Assembly: GCF_013201685.1 (NCBI RefSeq)
Contig: NZ_CP053844.1
Span: forward strand, 744,001-808,000
Direction of reading: 5' to 3'
DNA: 64,000 nucleotides
DNA from: Campylobacter geochelonis
GTDB taxonomy: Bacteria; Campylobacterota; Campylobacteria; Campylobacterales; Campylobacteraceae
How positions within the stretch are numbered: the stretch's first letter is position 1; every line of letters starts with the position of its first letter. This document shows, in pieces, positions 29,721-37,893 of the stretch. The notes beneath the pieces are model-generated. The model searched no databases and was not told the DNA's origin. It saw nothing but the letters and a program-made list of their open reading frames with translations. Both the position numbers and the translations under genes were made by a program.

Positions 29721-30799
29721 GAATTTCGCAATTTTATAATATATTTTATATATTTATTTTTCTCTGTATTTTTATAATATTTTATAAATTCATCCTAAGA
29801 TATACGACTAAAATAATATAGCTTGAAAGAGACTGCGCGCGTTTGTTGATTTGTACTTAAAAAAAGTTTTATTATGGTTTAATTTTTAGCTATGGATTAT
29901 GCTTTAAAATAAAACAAAATATTTTAAGGCTTGACTAAGAAAAAATTTATATATAGATATAAATAACTATTTTATATAAATAAAATGAGTGTTTATTGTT
30001 TACTGTGGTTGGATTTTAAAATATTTAAGTCAAAACTTATAAAAAAGTTGTTTAGAGTTTAAAATGGGTTGAATAAATTTAATATAAAGTAAAATTTGAC
30101 TCAAATCAAAGAATCAAAGAATCAAAGAATCAAAGAATCAAAGAAAAATATCAGCTTTTAAGACAATAAACCAAAAAATTTTCAATCTTATAAAACATCT
30201 ATTTTTGAAAAACTAGTGACAAAGACAAAATAACTGCTACCAAAATCAGGCTGATTTATTTTTAAACTATGCATTTTTGGTGGTTTACTAAATTTATTAG
30301 ATTGTAAATTTAGATAAATTTAGCAAACTTAGAATTAACGTTTTGCGGTTTATATCGCGAGACTTATTTTCAAAATATGCTACACAACAAAGCTAGATAA
30401 ATAAAAACATAAAAAGCTAAACTACACCATCAACTTTTCAAGCTAAAATATATCTTTTATTTATCGTTAAAAGCCAAATTTAAGCTAAAAATTTGAAATT
30501 TTCATTCAAATTTTCAGTATAAAGTTAGTTTGACTAAGGCTATAAAAAACGTGGCTACGCAATTTCAAAAGTTTTTAAACCCAAGCAAATTTGCTTTGTT
30601 TAAACTTATATTTTTAAATTAATTTTACCTTTAAAACTCATTTATAAAATTAAACTAAGCTTTCATTTTTAATTCACAGAATCAAAATCATAAATTTATC
30701 AAGCCACGATATACAAAATAAAAATATTATCAATCAATAAATTTTATTAGATAGTATTTTTTAATGATTATTTAAGCAAGTAAGTTATATAATTCTCTC
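29721..30799. other. Intergenic region before katA
   Basis: About 1.1 kb without a credible gene on either strand. It contains the 8-bp tandem repeat listed separately and, at the right edge, the katA promoter (TATAAT at 30788-30793). The remainder is AT-rich DNA with many AAATTT-type words and no recognisable gene remnant. Confidence 0.5.
30104..30143. repeat. Five perfect copies of an 8-bp tandem repeat
   Basis: AATCAAAG occurs five times head to tail without a mismatch, about 700 bases upstream of katA. Slippage could change the copy number. It is not inside a coding frame that I can support. Confidence 0.9.
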
Positions 30800-30820
30800 A
30801 AACAATAAAAATTATTGTTT
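30788..30820 (+). promoter_or_regulatory. katA promoter -10 box with overlapping inverted repeat operator
   Basis: TATAAT (30788-30793) is followed from 30800 by a perfect 9-3-9 inverted repeat, AAACAATAA-AAA-TTATTGTTT, ending 22 bases before the katA ATG. The repeat sits at the expected transcription start, a position suited to a repressor. PerR and Fur control katA in C. jejuni, so a PerR/Fur-type operator is the natural guess, but the repeat was not compared with a matrix. Confidence 0.55.
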
Positions 30821-30842
30821 ATATTTTATAAGAAGGAAAACA

Positions 30843-32282
30843 ATGTCACAACTAACAACAACTTCAGGCAACCCAATTGCCGATAACCAAAACAGCATAA
30901 CAGCAGGCGCAAGAGGCCCTGTGCTTTTACAAGATTATCAACTTCTTGAAAAACTAGCTCATCAAAACAGAGAGAGAATTCCAGAGCGTGCAGTTCATGC
31001 CAAAGGAAGCGCGGCGTATGGCGAACTTGAAATCACACACGATATTTCAAAATACACAAAAGCATCAGTTCTTCAAAAAGGTGAAAAAACAAGACTAATC
31101 CTTCGCTTTTCAACAGTTGCAGGCGAAGCTGGAGCTGCAGATGCAGAGCGCGATGTTCGTGGGTTTGCGATTAAATTTTACACAAAAGAAGGCAACTGGG
31201 ACTTAGTTGGAAACAACACACCAGTATTTTTCGTAAAAGATGCGTATAAATTTCCAGATTTTATCCACACTCAAAAAAGAGATCCAAGAAGTCATCTTAG
31301 ATCAAGCGACGCGGCGTGGGACTTTTGGACGTTAAACCCTGAAACACTTCACCAAGTTACGATTTTGATGAGCGATCGTGGTCTTCCTGCAAGTTACCGC
31401 CATATGCACGGATTTGGAAGCCATACTTATAGCTTAATCAACGCTAAAGGCGAGAGATTTTGGGTTAAATTTCACTTCAAAACCCGCCAAGGTATCAAAA
31501 ACCTAACCAACAAAGAAGCAGCCGATATCGTAGCAAACGACAGAGAGAGCCACCAAAGAGATTTGTTTGAAAACATCGAAAAAGGCAACTTCCCAAAATG
31601 GGATTTTAAAATCCAAATCATGAGCGAAAAAGAGGCAAACGAGCTTAGCTTTAACCCATTTGATTTAACCAAAACCTGGTCTCACAAGGATTTTCCATTA
31701 ATCGATGTTGGCGTTATGACACTAAATGAAAACCCTGAAAACTACTTTAACGAAGTAGAGCAAGCAGCATTTAGCCCGTCAAACATCGTGCCAGGAATTT
31801 CTTTCTCGCCTGATAAAATGCTTCAAGCAAGAATTTTTAGTTATCCAGACGCACAAAGATATCGTATCGGCACTCACTACGCACAACTTGGCGTAAATCG
31901 CCCTATAAACGAAGTAAATACCTACACAGTTGGCGGTGCGATGAATAATGGAATGTATAAAGTCGAGAGTAAAAAATACTACGAGCCAAACAGCTATGAT
32001 GGTCCAAAAGAGGATAAAAAATATCTTGAGCCAGACTTGGCACTTGGCGATGTTGTAGCGGCTAGATTTGATCACAGACTTGATAGTGATGATTACTTTA
32101 GTCAGCCAAAAGCGCTATTTGACTTGATGAATGAAGCGCAAAAACAAGCACTTTTCTCAAACATCGCTGATAGCATGGATGGCGTAAGTGATATGGTAAA
32201 AGAGCGAGCTTTAAATCTTTTTGCAAAAATTTCACCTGAGTATGCAAGCGGCGTAAAAGACGCGTTAGCAAAAAGAGCGTAA
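30843..32282 (+). CDS. katA: Catalase
   Basis: Monofunctional heme catalase that dismutates hydrogen peroxide. At 479 residues it is a small-subunit (clade 3) enzyme. The catalytic His is in [14 protein letters not shown] near residue 56, the distal Asn in [15 protein letters not shown] near 128, and the proximal heme Tyr in [14 protein letters not shown] near 335. No signal peptide. AGAAGG precedes the ATG. The ankyrin-repeat gene follows 2 bases after the stop and is certainly cotranscribed. Confidence 0.98.
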   Translation: MSQLTTTSGNPIADNQNSITAGARGPVLLQDYQLLEKLAHQNRERIPERAVHAKGSAAYGELEITHDISKYTKASVLQKGEKTRLILRFSTVAGEAGAADAERDVRGFAIKFYTKEGNWDLVGNNTPVFFVKDAYKFPDFIHTQKRDPRSHLRSSDAAWDFWTLNPETLHQVTILMSDRGLPASYRHMHGFGSHTYSLINAKGERFWVKFHFKTRQGIKNLTNKEAADIVANDRESHQRDLFENIEKGNFPKWDFKIQIMSEKEANELSFNPFDLTKTWSHKDFPLIDVGVMTLNENPENYFNEVEQAAFSPSNIVPGISFSPDKMLQARIFSYPDAQRYRIGTHYAQLGVNRPINEVNTYTVGGAMNNGMYKVESKKYYEPNSYDGPKEDKKYLEPDLALGDVVAARFDHRLDSDDYFSQPKALFDLMNEAQKQALFSNIADSMDGVSDMVKERALNLFAKISPEYASGVKDALAKRA

Positions 32283-32284
32283 TC

Positions 32285-32839
32285 ATGAGTATAGCAAGTC
32301 AAAACCATATAAAAGCCCAAAATCAAAATTTGCAAGAAAATGAGCCAAATAAAACTAACGATTTAGCAGATGATATAAGCAATGATGAGTTAAAACGTTA
32401 CGAAGAGCTTTGTCGTATGGCGTTTGACTTTGCTAGAAATGATGAAGTAAGCGAACTTAGCGCGATGTTAGAGCATGGATTAAACGTGAATTTACAAAAC
32501 CAAAAAGGCGATTCGCTTTTGATGCTTGCAACTTATAATGGTAGTTTTGAGTGTGCAAAACTGCTCGTAAAGTTTGGCGCTATGGTTGATCTTAAAAATG
32601 ATCGTGGGCAAACTCCACTTGCTGGGGTTTGTTTTAAAGGAAATATGCAGATGGTAAAACTGCTTGTTGAAAGTGGCGCAAACATCGATGAAAACAACGG
32701 TTTAGGCGCTACACCATATACCTTTGCTGTGATGTTTGGTCACAAAGAGATAGCAAAATATCTGCTTGAAAATAGCAAGAAAAAAAGCTTGATGAAGCGA
32801 ATTTCGGTTGGAATTTTATCGTTTTTTAGGCGAAAATAG
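32285..32839 (+). CDS. Ankyrin-repeat protein partnered with catalase
   Basis: A 184-residue protein with an N-terminal helical region and three to four ankyrin repeats from about residue 60 (GLNVNLQNQKGDSLLMLATYNGS, then GAMVDLKNDRGQTPLAGVCFKG and GANIDENNGLGATPYTFAVMFGH), ending in a basic tail. In C. jejuni the corresponding gene downstream of katA (Cj1386) is reported to help deliver heme to catalase, and Pseudomonas has a similar katB-ankB pair. The same role is likely here. No signal peptide, so it should be cytosolic. Confidence 0.88.
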   Translation: MSIASQNHIKAQNQNLQENEPNKTNDLADDISNDELKRYEELCRMAFDFARNDEVSELSAMLEHGLNVNLQNQKGDSLLMLATYNGSFECAKLLVKFGAMVDLKNDRGQTPLAGVCFKGNMQMVKLLVESGANIDENNGLGATPYTFAVMFGHKEIAKYLLENSKKKSLMKRISVGILSFFRRK

Positions 32840-32845
32840 CTTAAA

Positions 32846-32873
32846 TTTGGAGTTAAATTTACTTAACTCCAAA
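32846..32873 (+). terminator. Terminator of katA-ankyrin operon
   Basis: An 11-bp perfect stem, TTTGGAGTTAA with TTAACTCCAAA and a 6-base loop, starts 6 bases after the stop codon. The downstream T-run is weak. Confidence 0.75.
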
Positions 32874-33299
32874 ACCATTTAAATTTAAAAACTTTCTAAA
32901 AACTGATAAATTTAGCGTGTAATTTTTGAAATTTATAATCAAATTTTTTAAAATAAAAGTTTTATTCTAATATAAAAGTAAAAATATAAAATTTGCGCAC
33001 CGCCTTAGGGCAAAAAAAGTTAAACCATAAATTTTATAAAACTCAATGCAGCATATCTACCTAACAATCATTTTCTTTATAAACTAAATTTTAAAAACCT
33101 TACTCTAATCTATTTTAGCATGCATATCAGAAATCCGCGCCGTATCTTTTGCTTAAAAAAAAGTAATAAATACCATTAATCAGCAAGTTAAAAACTTGAT
33201 TTACTAAGGCAAAAGTATTTTGCTTAGCGGTTTTAAAAACTGAATAAAGAGTTAAATAAAAAACGAAAAAGTGAAATAAAACAAAGATAAAAGCAAGAA
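32874..33299. other. Intergenic region with no recognised gene
   Basis: About 430 AT-rich bases between two converging operons; no frame with a start and ribosome binding site, no repeat noticed. Confidence 0.5.
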
Positions 33300-33325
33300 A
33301 AGATGGCTAAATATCAAGCCATCTT
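33300..33325 (-). terminator. Terminator of the TDT carrier gene
   Basis: AAGATGGCT pairs perfectly with AGCCATCTT across an 8-base loop, just downstream of the leftward gene. On that strand it is followed by TTTCTTG, consistent with intrinsic termination. Confidence 0.8.
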
Positions 33326-33336
33326 TATCAATAAAT

Positions 33337-34326
33337 TTAAGCTAAATTTGCCAACTCGCCTTGCAATATCCCACTCACGCTTCTATAAACAAGCCAGATA
33401 AAAATCACAACGCAAATCACAAACATAACAACAGCCAAAGCGGAAAACAACCATGTGTTTTGGCTAAGTGGTGAGCCAGCTAGTGCGACTGTTGCGTTAA
33501 AAAGAGCGGCTAATGGAAAGCTTACCGCCCACCAGCTTACACGAAACACACAGCATTTTGAAAGGTTTAAAAGCTGTCCGCTAACTGCCAAAAAGACAAA
33601 AATTCCTATAAAATACAAACCCAAGCTAAAGTTATCAACAGTTGGAAACTGGCTGTGATAAGCAAGAAAACCAACAGCAAAAGGCGCGATTAAGATCATT
33701 AAAGTCGGCATAAGCTTTTCAGGAAGTTTTTGAAAAAATATAATCCTAGAAAGAATCAGCGTAACCAAAGGCACAGCAAAAAACAGTCCAACGCTAAGTG
33801 CGGCGATGCTAAAGTAGTGGATTTCAACGCTATCTTTAAAAAGCCACGCAGCTAGCGGGATATCAAGCGTTCCAACAACTGGAACTATCCACGCTGGCGT
33901 ATTATGCGCTACTTCGTGAGCATTCATAATCCAAGTACTTACCACATAAACCGCAAAACAAGCCATGCCAATCGCACCGATACTCCACACAATGCGCGCT
34001 AAAGTAAGCGAATAATCAGCTATTAAAAGTGGCAAAAGTAAAATCGCTATAAAAAATGTTCCAAAAAAACTCTTTGTTACTGGGTTTTTCCACTCTGCTT
34101 TTACATTTTCAAAAAACATAACCATTTTTGCGATATATGCCACACAAAGTGCGATAAATGAAACAAATGCAAGTACTTCAAGAAGCACACCAAGTCCCAT
34201 AACAATGGATTTGAATCCATCATTTTCGATTACATGAGCATAATGTTTCATGCCCACGCTAAAACCACAAAGTCCCATCACGCTACCAAAAAGGCTGATA
34301 GGAAGAAATTTGATACTCTCTTTCAT
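33337..34326 (-). CDS. TDT / SLAC1 family membrane carrier (TehA-like)
   Basis: A 329-residue polytopic protein with about ten membrane helices. The N-terminus FLPISLFGSVMGLCGFSVGMKHY is typical of the tellurite-resistance/dicarboxylate transporter family, to which TehA and plant SLAC1 anion channels belong. The helix with HEVAHNTPAWIVPVVGTLDIPLA is likewise conserved. The ion carried cannot be told from sequence; TehA homologues are anion channels. It is transcribed away from the nickel importer operon across 172 bases. Confidence 0.85.
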   Translation of the reverse strand: MKESIKFLPISLFGSVMGLCGFSVGMKHYAHVIENDGFKSIVMGLGVLLEVLAFVSFIALCVAYIAKMVMFFENVKAEWKNPVTKSFFGTFFIAILLLPLLIADYSLTLARIVWSIGAIGMACFAVYVVSTWIMNAHEVAHNTPAWIVPVVGTLDIPLAAWLFKDSVEIHYFSIAALSVGLFFAVPLVTLILSRIIFFQKLPEKLMPTLMILIAPFAVGFLAYHSQFPTVDNFSLGLYFIGIFVFLAVSGQLLNLSKCCVFRVSWWAVSFPLAALFNATVALAGSPLSQNTWLFSALAVVMFVICVVIFIWLVYRSVSGILQGELANLA

Positions 34327-34470
34327 AATTATCCTTTAATAAATCTTGTAAATTTACATCAATGAATATAAAATTTAGATGAAAGCTAGAAAAATTTTAG
34401 AAAATTTTAGAAATTTATTGAAATTTATTTCTAATTTCTTATATTAAGTAATACCAAAGAATATTTGATG

Positions 34471-34499
34471 TATAAATAGTAATATTTTTTTACTAGGAG
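34471..34499 (+). promoter_or_regulatory. Likely promoter and ribosome binding site of the nikKMLQO operon
   Basis: A TATAAA at about 34471 precedes the first gene by some 28 bases, and CTAGGAGTG lies before the start. A small palindrome TATTA-AG-TAATA (34442-34453) is just upstream. It does not match the long-spaced NikR box I would expect, so regulation is open. Confidence 0.4.
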
Positions 34500-35278
34500 T
34501 GTTAAAGATGGCTAAAAAATTTAAAAGCGGATTGATTCTTAAAACAATAGCAGCATTGACTTTTTTTGTTGTGGGTGCAAATGCTCATTTTCAGATGCTT
34601 ATACCATCAAATTCGGTTATAGAAGATGGCGCAAACAACAAAGAAATTTTAACATATAAATTCGCTCACCCGTTTGAAAATCATCTTATGAATATGGATA
34701 AACCAAACGAAGTTGGCGTTTTTGTTGATGGTAAAAAAGAGTTAATTAGCGATTTAAGCGCTAAAAAAGATGGAGAATTTAGCTATTATCAAGCGACATA
34801 CCAAATTCAAAAACCTGGAATTTATCAGTTTTACATAGATCCAAAACCTTACTTTGAACCAGCTGAAGATGTTTTCATACGCCATATAACAAAAACCATA
34901 GTAGATGCTTACGGCGTTGGTGAAGGTTGGGAAAAACCAGTTGGACTAAAAGCTGAAATCGCTGCTTTAACTCGCCCATATGGGCTTTATGCGGGAAATA
35001 TCTTTAGTGGCGTTGTATTATATAAAGGAAAACCATCCCCAAATACCATAGTGGAAGTCGAGCTTTATAACACAACTGGATTAAAAGCGCCTAGTGAGGC
35101 TTATGTAACACAACAAGTTATGACAAATAAAAATGGCGAGTTTTCGTTCGCGATGCCAAAAGCTGGTTGGTGGGGATTTGCTGCGTTAATAGAAGATGAT
35201 GAAACGATACAAAAAGATGGCAAAAACTATCCTATAGAGCTTGGCGCTGTGCTTTGGGTCGAAGTTAAAAACTACTAA
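34499..35278 (+). CDS. nikK: NikK-like periplasmic component of an ECF nickel/cobalt importer (DUF4198)
   Basis: A secreted 259-residue protein. The signal peptide ends near ...FFVVGANA, exposing the mature N-terminus HFQMLIPSNSVIEDG, the usual start of DUF4198 proteins, where the first His is probably a metal ligand. The rest is beta-rich with a Gly/Trp-rich end (PKAGWWGFAALIEDD). DUF4198 proteins occur with NikM/CbiM-type importers and are named NikK there. First gene of a five-gene cluster. Codon 1 is TTG, or ATG at codon 4 (MAKKF); both fit the Shine-Dalgarno site, and the ATG may be the true start. Confidence 0.82.
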   Translation: MLKMAKKFKSGLILKTIAALTFFVVGANAHFQMLIPSNSVIEDGANNKEILTYKFAHPFENHLMNMDKPNEVGVFVDGKKELISDLSAKKDGEFSYYQATYQIQKPGIYQFYIDPKPYFEPAEDVFIRHITKTIVDAYGVGEGWEKPVGLKAEIAALTRPYGLYAGNIFSGVVLYKGKPSPNTIVEVELYNTTGLKAPSEAYVTQQVMTNKNGEFSFAMPKAGWWGFAALIEDDETIQKDGKNYPIELGAVLWVEVKNY

Positions 35279-35288
35279 AGGCTTAAAA

Positions 35289-35873
35289 TTGCATATTAGC
35301 GAAGGTGTTTTAAAACCAGAAATTCTAATCCCAGCCGCGGCGGTTTCAGCCGTTTGGCTTGGGTGGCTTTTTTATAAACTTGAGTTTGAAAAGATTCCAA
35401 AAATCGCTTGTATGAGCGCACTTTTTTTCATAGCTAGTTTTATACACGTCCCCATCGGCGTAACTTCAATCCACCTTGTTTTAAGCGGACTTATAGGTGC
35501 AATGCTTGGAGCAAATGCCGTTATAGCGATATTTGCAGCATTGTTTTTGCAAGGACTGCTTTTTGGTTATGGAGGCATTACGACTTTGGGTGTAAATTTG
35601 CTCGTTATGGCGCTTCCTGCACTTCTTGGGCGAGTATTTTTGCGACTTTCATTTATAAAATTTCAAAAACTTATGTGGTTTTTAGTAGGCTTTGTTCCTA
35701 TTTTACTATCAAGCGTACTTTTAAGCTTGGTTTTAGCTCTAAATGGCGATGAGTTTTTAGCAGTAGCTTATCTTGCTTTTATGTCAAACTTGCCTTTAAT
35801 GGCTATTGAGGGGCTTATCTCGCTGTTTGCCTTAACTTTTATCTATAAAACAAATCGGGATTTGTTAATATGA
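35289..35873 (+). CDS. nikM: NikM/CbiM-type nickel/cobalt-binding membrane subunit
   Basis: The substrate-binding S component of an ECF metal importer. I start at TTG so that the protein begins Met-His-Ile-Ser-Glu-Gly. In CbiM/NikM the free N-terminus, the His at position 2 and internal His residues coordinate the metal, and M-H-I-x-E-G is the conserved start. AAAGG lies 7 bases upstream. A longer frame from 35241 would bury this His and is rejected. Further family motifs are FIHVPIGVTSIHLVLSGLIG near residue 55 and GYGGITTLGVNLLVMALPA near 92. Several membrane helices. Confidence 0.88.
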   Translation: MHISEGVLKPEILIPAAAVSAVWLGWLFYKLEFEKIPKIACMSALFFIASFIHVPIGVTSIHLVLSGLIGAMLGANAVIAIFAALFLQGLLFGYGGITTLGVNLLVMALPALLGRVFLRLSFIKFQKLMWFLVGFVPILLSSVLLSLVLALNGDEFLAVAYLAFMSNLPLMAIEGLISLFALTFIYKTNRDLLI

Positions 35874-36343
35874 AAAAATTACTACTAGTTTTACTTCTTA
35901 CAAATTTAGCTTTTGCTCACGCGCTTAAAGTATTTACCAAACAAGATGGCGAGTTTGTAAATTTAAGCGCGTATTTTAGCGCAAGTTCGCCATGTAAAGA
36001 GTGCGAAGTCAAAGTCAGCAAAAACGGCGTCGTATTTGAAAGCACTAAAACAGATGAAAACGGCGACGCACGCCTTAAAATCATGCAAAAAGAGTTTGAA
36101 ATTTTAGTCATCGGCGGTTTAGGACATGAAAAAATCATAAATTTTAAAGCTTTAGGTGCAAGTTCTAACACCACAAATCAATCAAAACAAACCAAAACTT
36201 TTAATAACGAACAAAACCAAAGTCAAAAAGTCATGCATATAAAATTTAGTGAAGATAAAAACTACTATTTTAAACTTGTGTCTTCGGTTTTAGCGATATT
36301 TATAGCTTTTGGTTTGCTGTACTTTTTAAAGAGAAAAAAGTGA
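35870..36343 (+). CDS. nikL: NikL-like small exported membrane protein of the nickel importer
   Basis: A 157-residue protein with a signal peptide (MKKLLLVLLLTNLAFA), a mature start HALKVFTKQDGEF, a beta-sandwich-like middle with ENGDARLKI and a Cys pair (SPCKECEV), a Gln/Asn linker and one C-terminal membrane helix (FKLVSSVLAIFIAFGLLYFL). This layout matches NikL, the carboxypeptidase-regulatory-like accessory subunit found in NikKMLQO systems. It overlaps nikM and nikQ by 4 bases each. The mature His next to the cleavage site may bind metal, as in NikK (inference). Confidence 0.78.
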   Translation: MKKLLLVLLLTNLAFAHALKVFTKQDGEFVNLSAYFSASSPCKECEVKVSKNGVVFESTKTDENGDARLKIMQKEFEILVIGGLGHEKIINFKALGASSNTTNQSKQTKTFNNEQNQSQKVMHIKFSEDKNYYFKLVSSVLAIFIAFGLLYFLKRKK

Positions 36344-36993
36344 GCAAAGCATCGTTTTTTCTTATCTGCTTTGCTTTTTTCTCTTGCTTTGTGGCGTTTT
36401 TAAAAGTGCTAAATTTCACTCTTTTTTTGCCACTTATTTACATGGCTATTTTGCATTATGAGCTGCTTTTTAATGTGTTTAAAAAAGCGTTTTTTTTAAA
36501 CATTTTTGCAGTTATTATAGCTTTAAGTGTTGCGATTTATGGGAGTTTAAGCGATGCTTTACTTATATTTTTACGATTTAATCTAATAGTTTGCTTTGGG
36601 CTTTTGCTCTTTTGTAAATTTGATATTTTTATCATCTCAAAAGCCATAGCTGATTTAAAATTTAGCGCTAAAATAAGCTCGCTTTTTTACTTTATAGCAC
36701 GTTTTATTGATGGGCTTAAAAAGGATTTTGTAACTATAAAAAAAACTTTAAAAGCAAGAGGATTTATGCCAAAGACGTCGCTTTTTACATATAAAATTTA
36801 TGCAAATTTAACTGGACTTTTGCTAATCAGCGCATTTTATAAGTCAAAACAACTAGAAAAAGCCCTTATCGCGCGTAGTTTTTCAGGTCAAATTTATACC
36901 ATAGATAAAAAAAATGAACTTGGTTTTAAAGAGGCTGTGCTTGGAGTTTTGGTTGTTTTTAGCTTTATTTATACGATTTGGAGGATGAGTTGA
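36340..36993 (+). CDS. nikQ: NikQ/CbiQ-type transmembrane (T) subunit of ECF importer
   Basis: The energy-coupling membrane subunit. The product has 217 residues with several helices in the first half and the coupling segment FIDGLKKDFVTIKKTLKARGFMP near residue 125, which includes the conserved ARG triplet that contacts the ATPase. A second basic motif, KSKQLEKALIARSFSG, lies near 168. The start is GTG in a 4-base overlap with nikL. Confidence 0.86.
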   Translation: MSKASFFLICFAFFSCFVAFLKVLNFTLFLPLIYMAILHYELLFNVFKKAFFLNIFAVIIALSVAIYGSLSDALLIFLRFNLIVCFGLLLFCKFDIFIISKAIADLKFSAKISSLFYFIARFIDGLKKDFVTIKKTLKARGFMPKTSLFTYKIYANLTGLLLISAFYKSKQLEKALIARSFSGQIYTIDKKNELGFKEAVLGVLVVFSFIYTIWRMS

Positions 36994-37640
36994 GTTGTTC
37001 TTTAACGCTTAAAAGTCTAAGCGCAAAAAAAGGCGATAGAGTGCTTTTTCAAAATGTAAATTTATCTCTTGGACATAAAGAAAAGATAGCGATAATCGGC
37101 TCAAATGGGCGAGGGAAAACCACTCTTTTAGAGATTATGGCTGGATTAAGCACTCAATCAAGTGGCGAAATCGAGCTTTTTCACGAAAAAATCTCATCGC
37201 CAAAAGAGTATCAAAAATACCGCCACCTAGTCGGCTATCTTTTTCAAAACAGCGATGAGCAATTTATCATGCCAACAGTGCTAGAAGATGTTTCATTCTC
37301 GCTTTTAGCGCATGGTTTTAGCAGTGATGAGGCAAAAAAACGAGCTTTGTTTATGCTAGGCGAACTTGGTATCGCTCATCTTGAAAAACGCATAGTTTTC
37401 CATCTTTCAGGTGGGGAGAAAAAGCTAGTTGCCCTTGCTGGAGTTTTAGTATCACAACCGCAAATCATGTTACTTGATGAGCCAACTGCTGGGCTAGATC
37501 TTGATGTGCAGTTGCAACTTACTAGCATTTTAGAACGCGTTGATAAAAGCGTTGTTATCGTAAGTCACGATAAGACGTTTATAGAAAAAGTGGTTGATAA
37601 AATTTACTATCTTGATGAAAATGGTCTAAATTTAGCTTAA
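36990..37640 (+). CDS. nikO: NikO/CbiO-type ATPase of ECF nickel/cobalt importer
   Basis: ABC ATPase that powers the importer. Walker A is GSNGRGKTTLLEIMAG near residue 37, the Q-loop is LFQNSDEQFIMPTVLEDVSF, the signature is LSGGEKKLVALAGVLV near 132, Walker B is IMLLDEPTAGLD and the switch His is in VIVSHDK. I start at the TTG that overlaps the nikQ stop (TTGA) and has GGAGG 5 bases upstream; an in-frame TTG four codons earlier lies on top of that Shine-Dalgarno. It closes the cluster. Confidence 0.93.
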   Translation: MSCSLTLKSLSAKKGDRVLFQNVNLSLGHKEKIAIIGSNGRGKTTLLEIMAGLSTQSSGEIELFHEKISSPKEYQKYRHLVGYLFQNSDEQFIMPTVLEDVSFSLLAHGFSSDEAKKRALFMLGELGIAHLEKRIVFHLSGGEKKLVALAGVLVSQPQIMLLDEPTAGLDLDVQLQLTSILERVDKSVVIVSHDKTFIEKVVDKIYYLDENGLNLA

Positions 37641-37651
37641 AGCAATATCTA

Positions 37652-37669
37652 AATTTGATTTATCAAATT
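37652..37669 (+). terminator. Possible terminator after nikO
   Basis: AATTTGAT and ATCAAATT form an 8-bp stem with a TT loop, followed by CTTTTAAATTT. AT-rich and weak. Confidence 0.4.
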
Positions 37670-37893
37670 CTTTTAAATTTAAGCTAAATTTGGCAAGTTA
37701 TATAACAATACAAAAATAAAACATAAAAAAACTTTATTAAATTTCTGCTATCATTTTAATAAATTAAAATTTAAAAAATTTATAATTTTACTTCTTAAAC
37801 AAAAGCTATTTTTAAAATTTAATTTATATTTACCCTGAAAAAATTTATAAAAATTAAAGTAAAATATCAAATATTTTAAAAAAAGGGGCGCAT

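Noticed and set aside
34420-34499. NikR operator upstream of the nickel importer
   Set aside because: Only a short TATTA-AG-TAATA palindrome is present; the long-spaced inverted pair expected for NikR was not found.
35241-35288. Extended start for the NikM-type gene
   Set aside because: The extra 16 residues read through the end of nikK in another frame and would bury the conserved N-terminal Met-His metal site.
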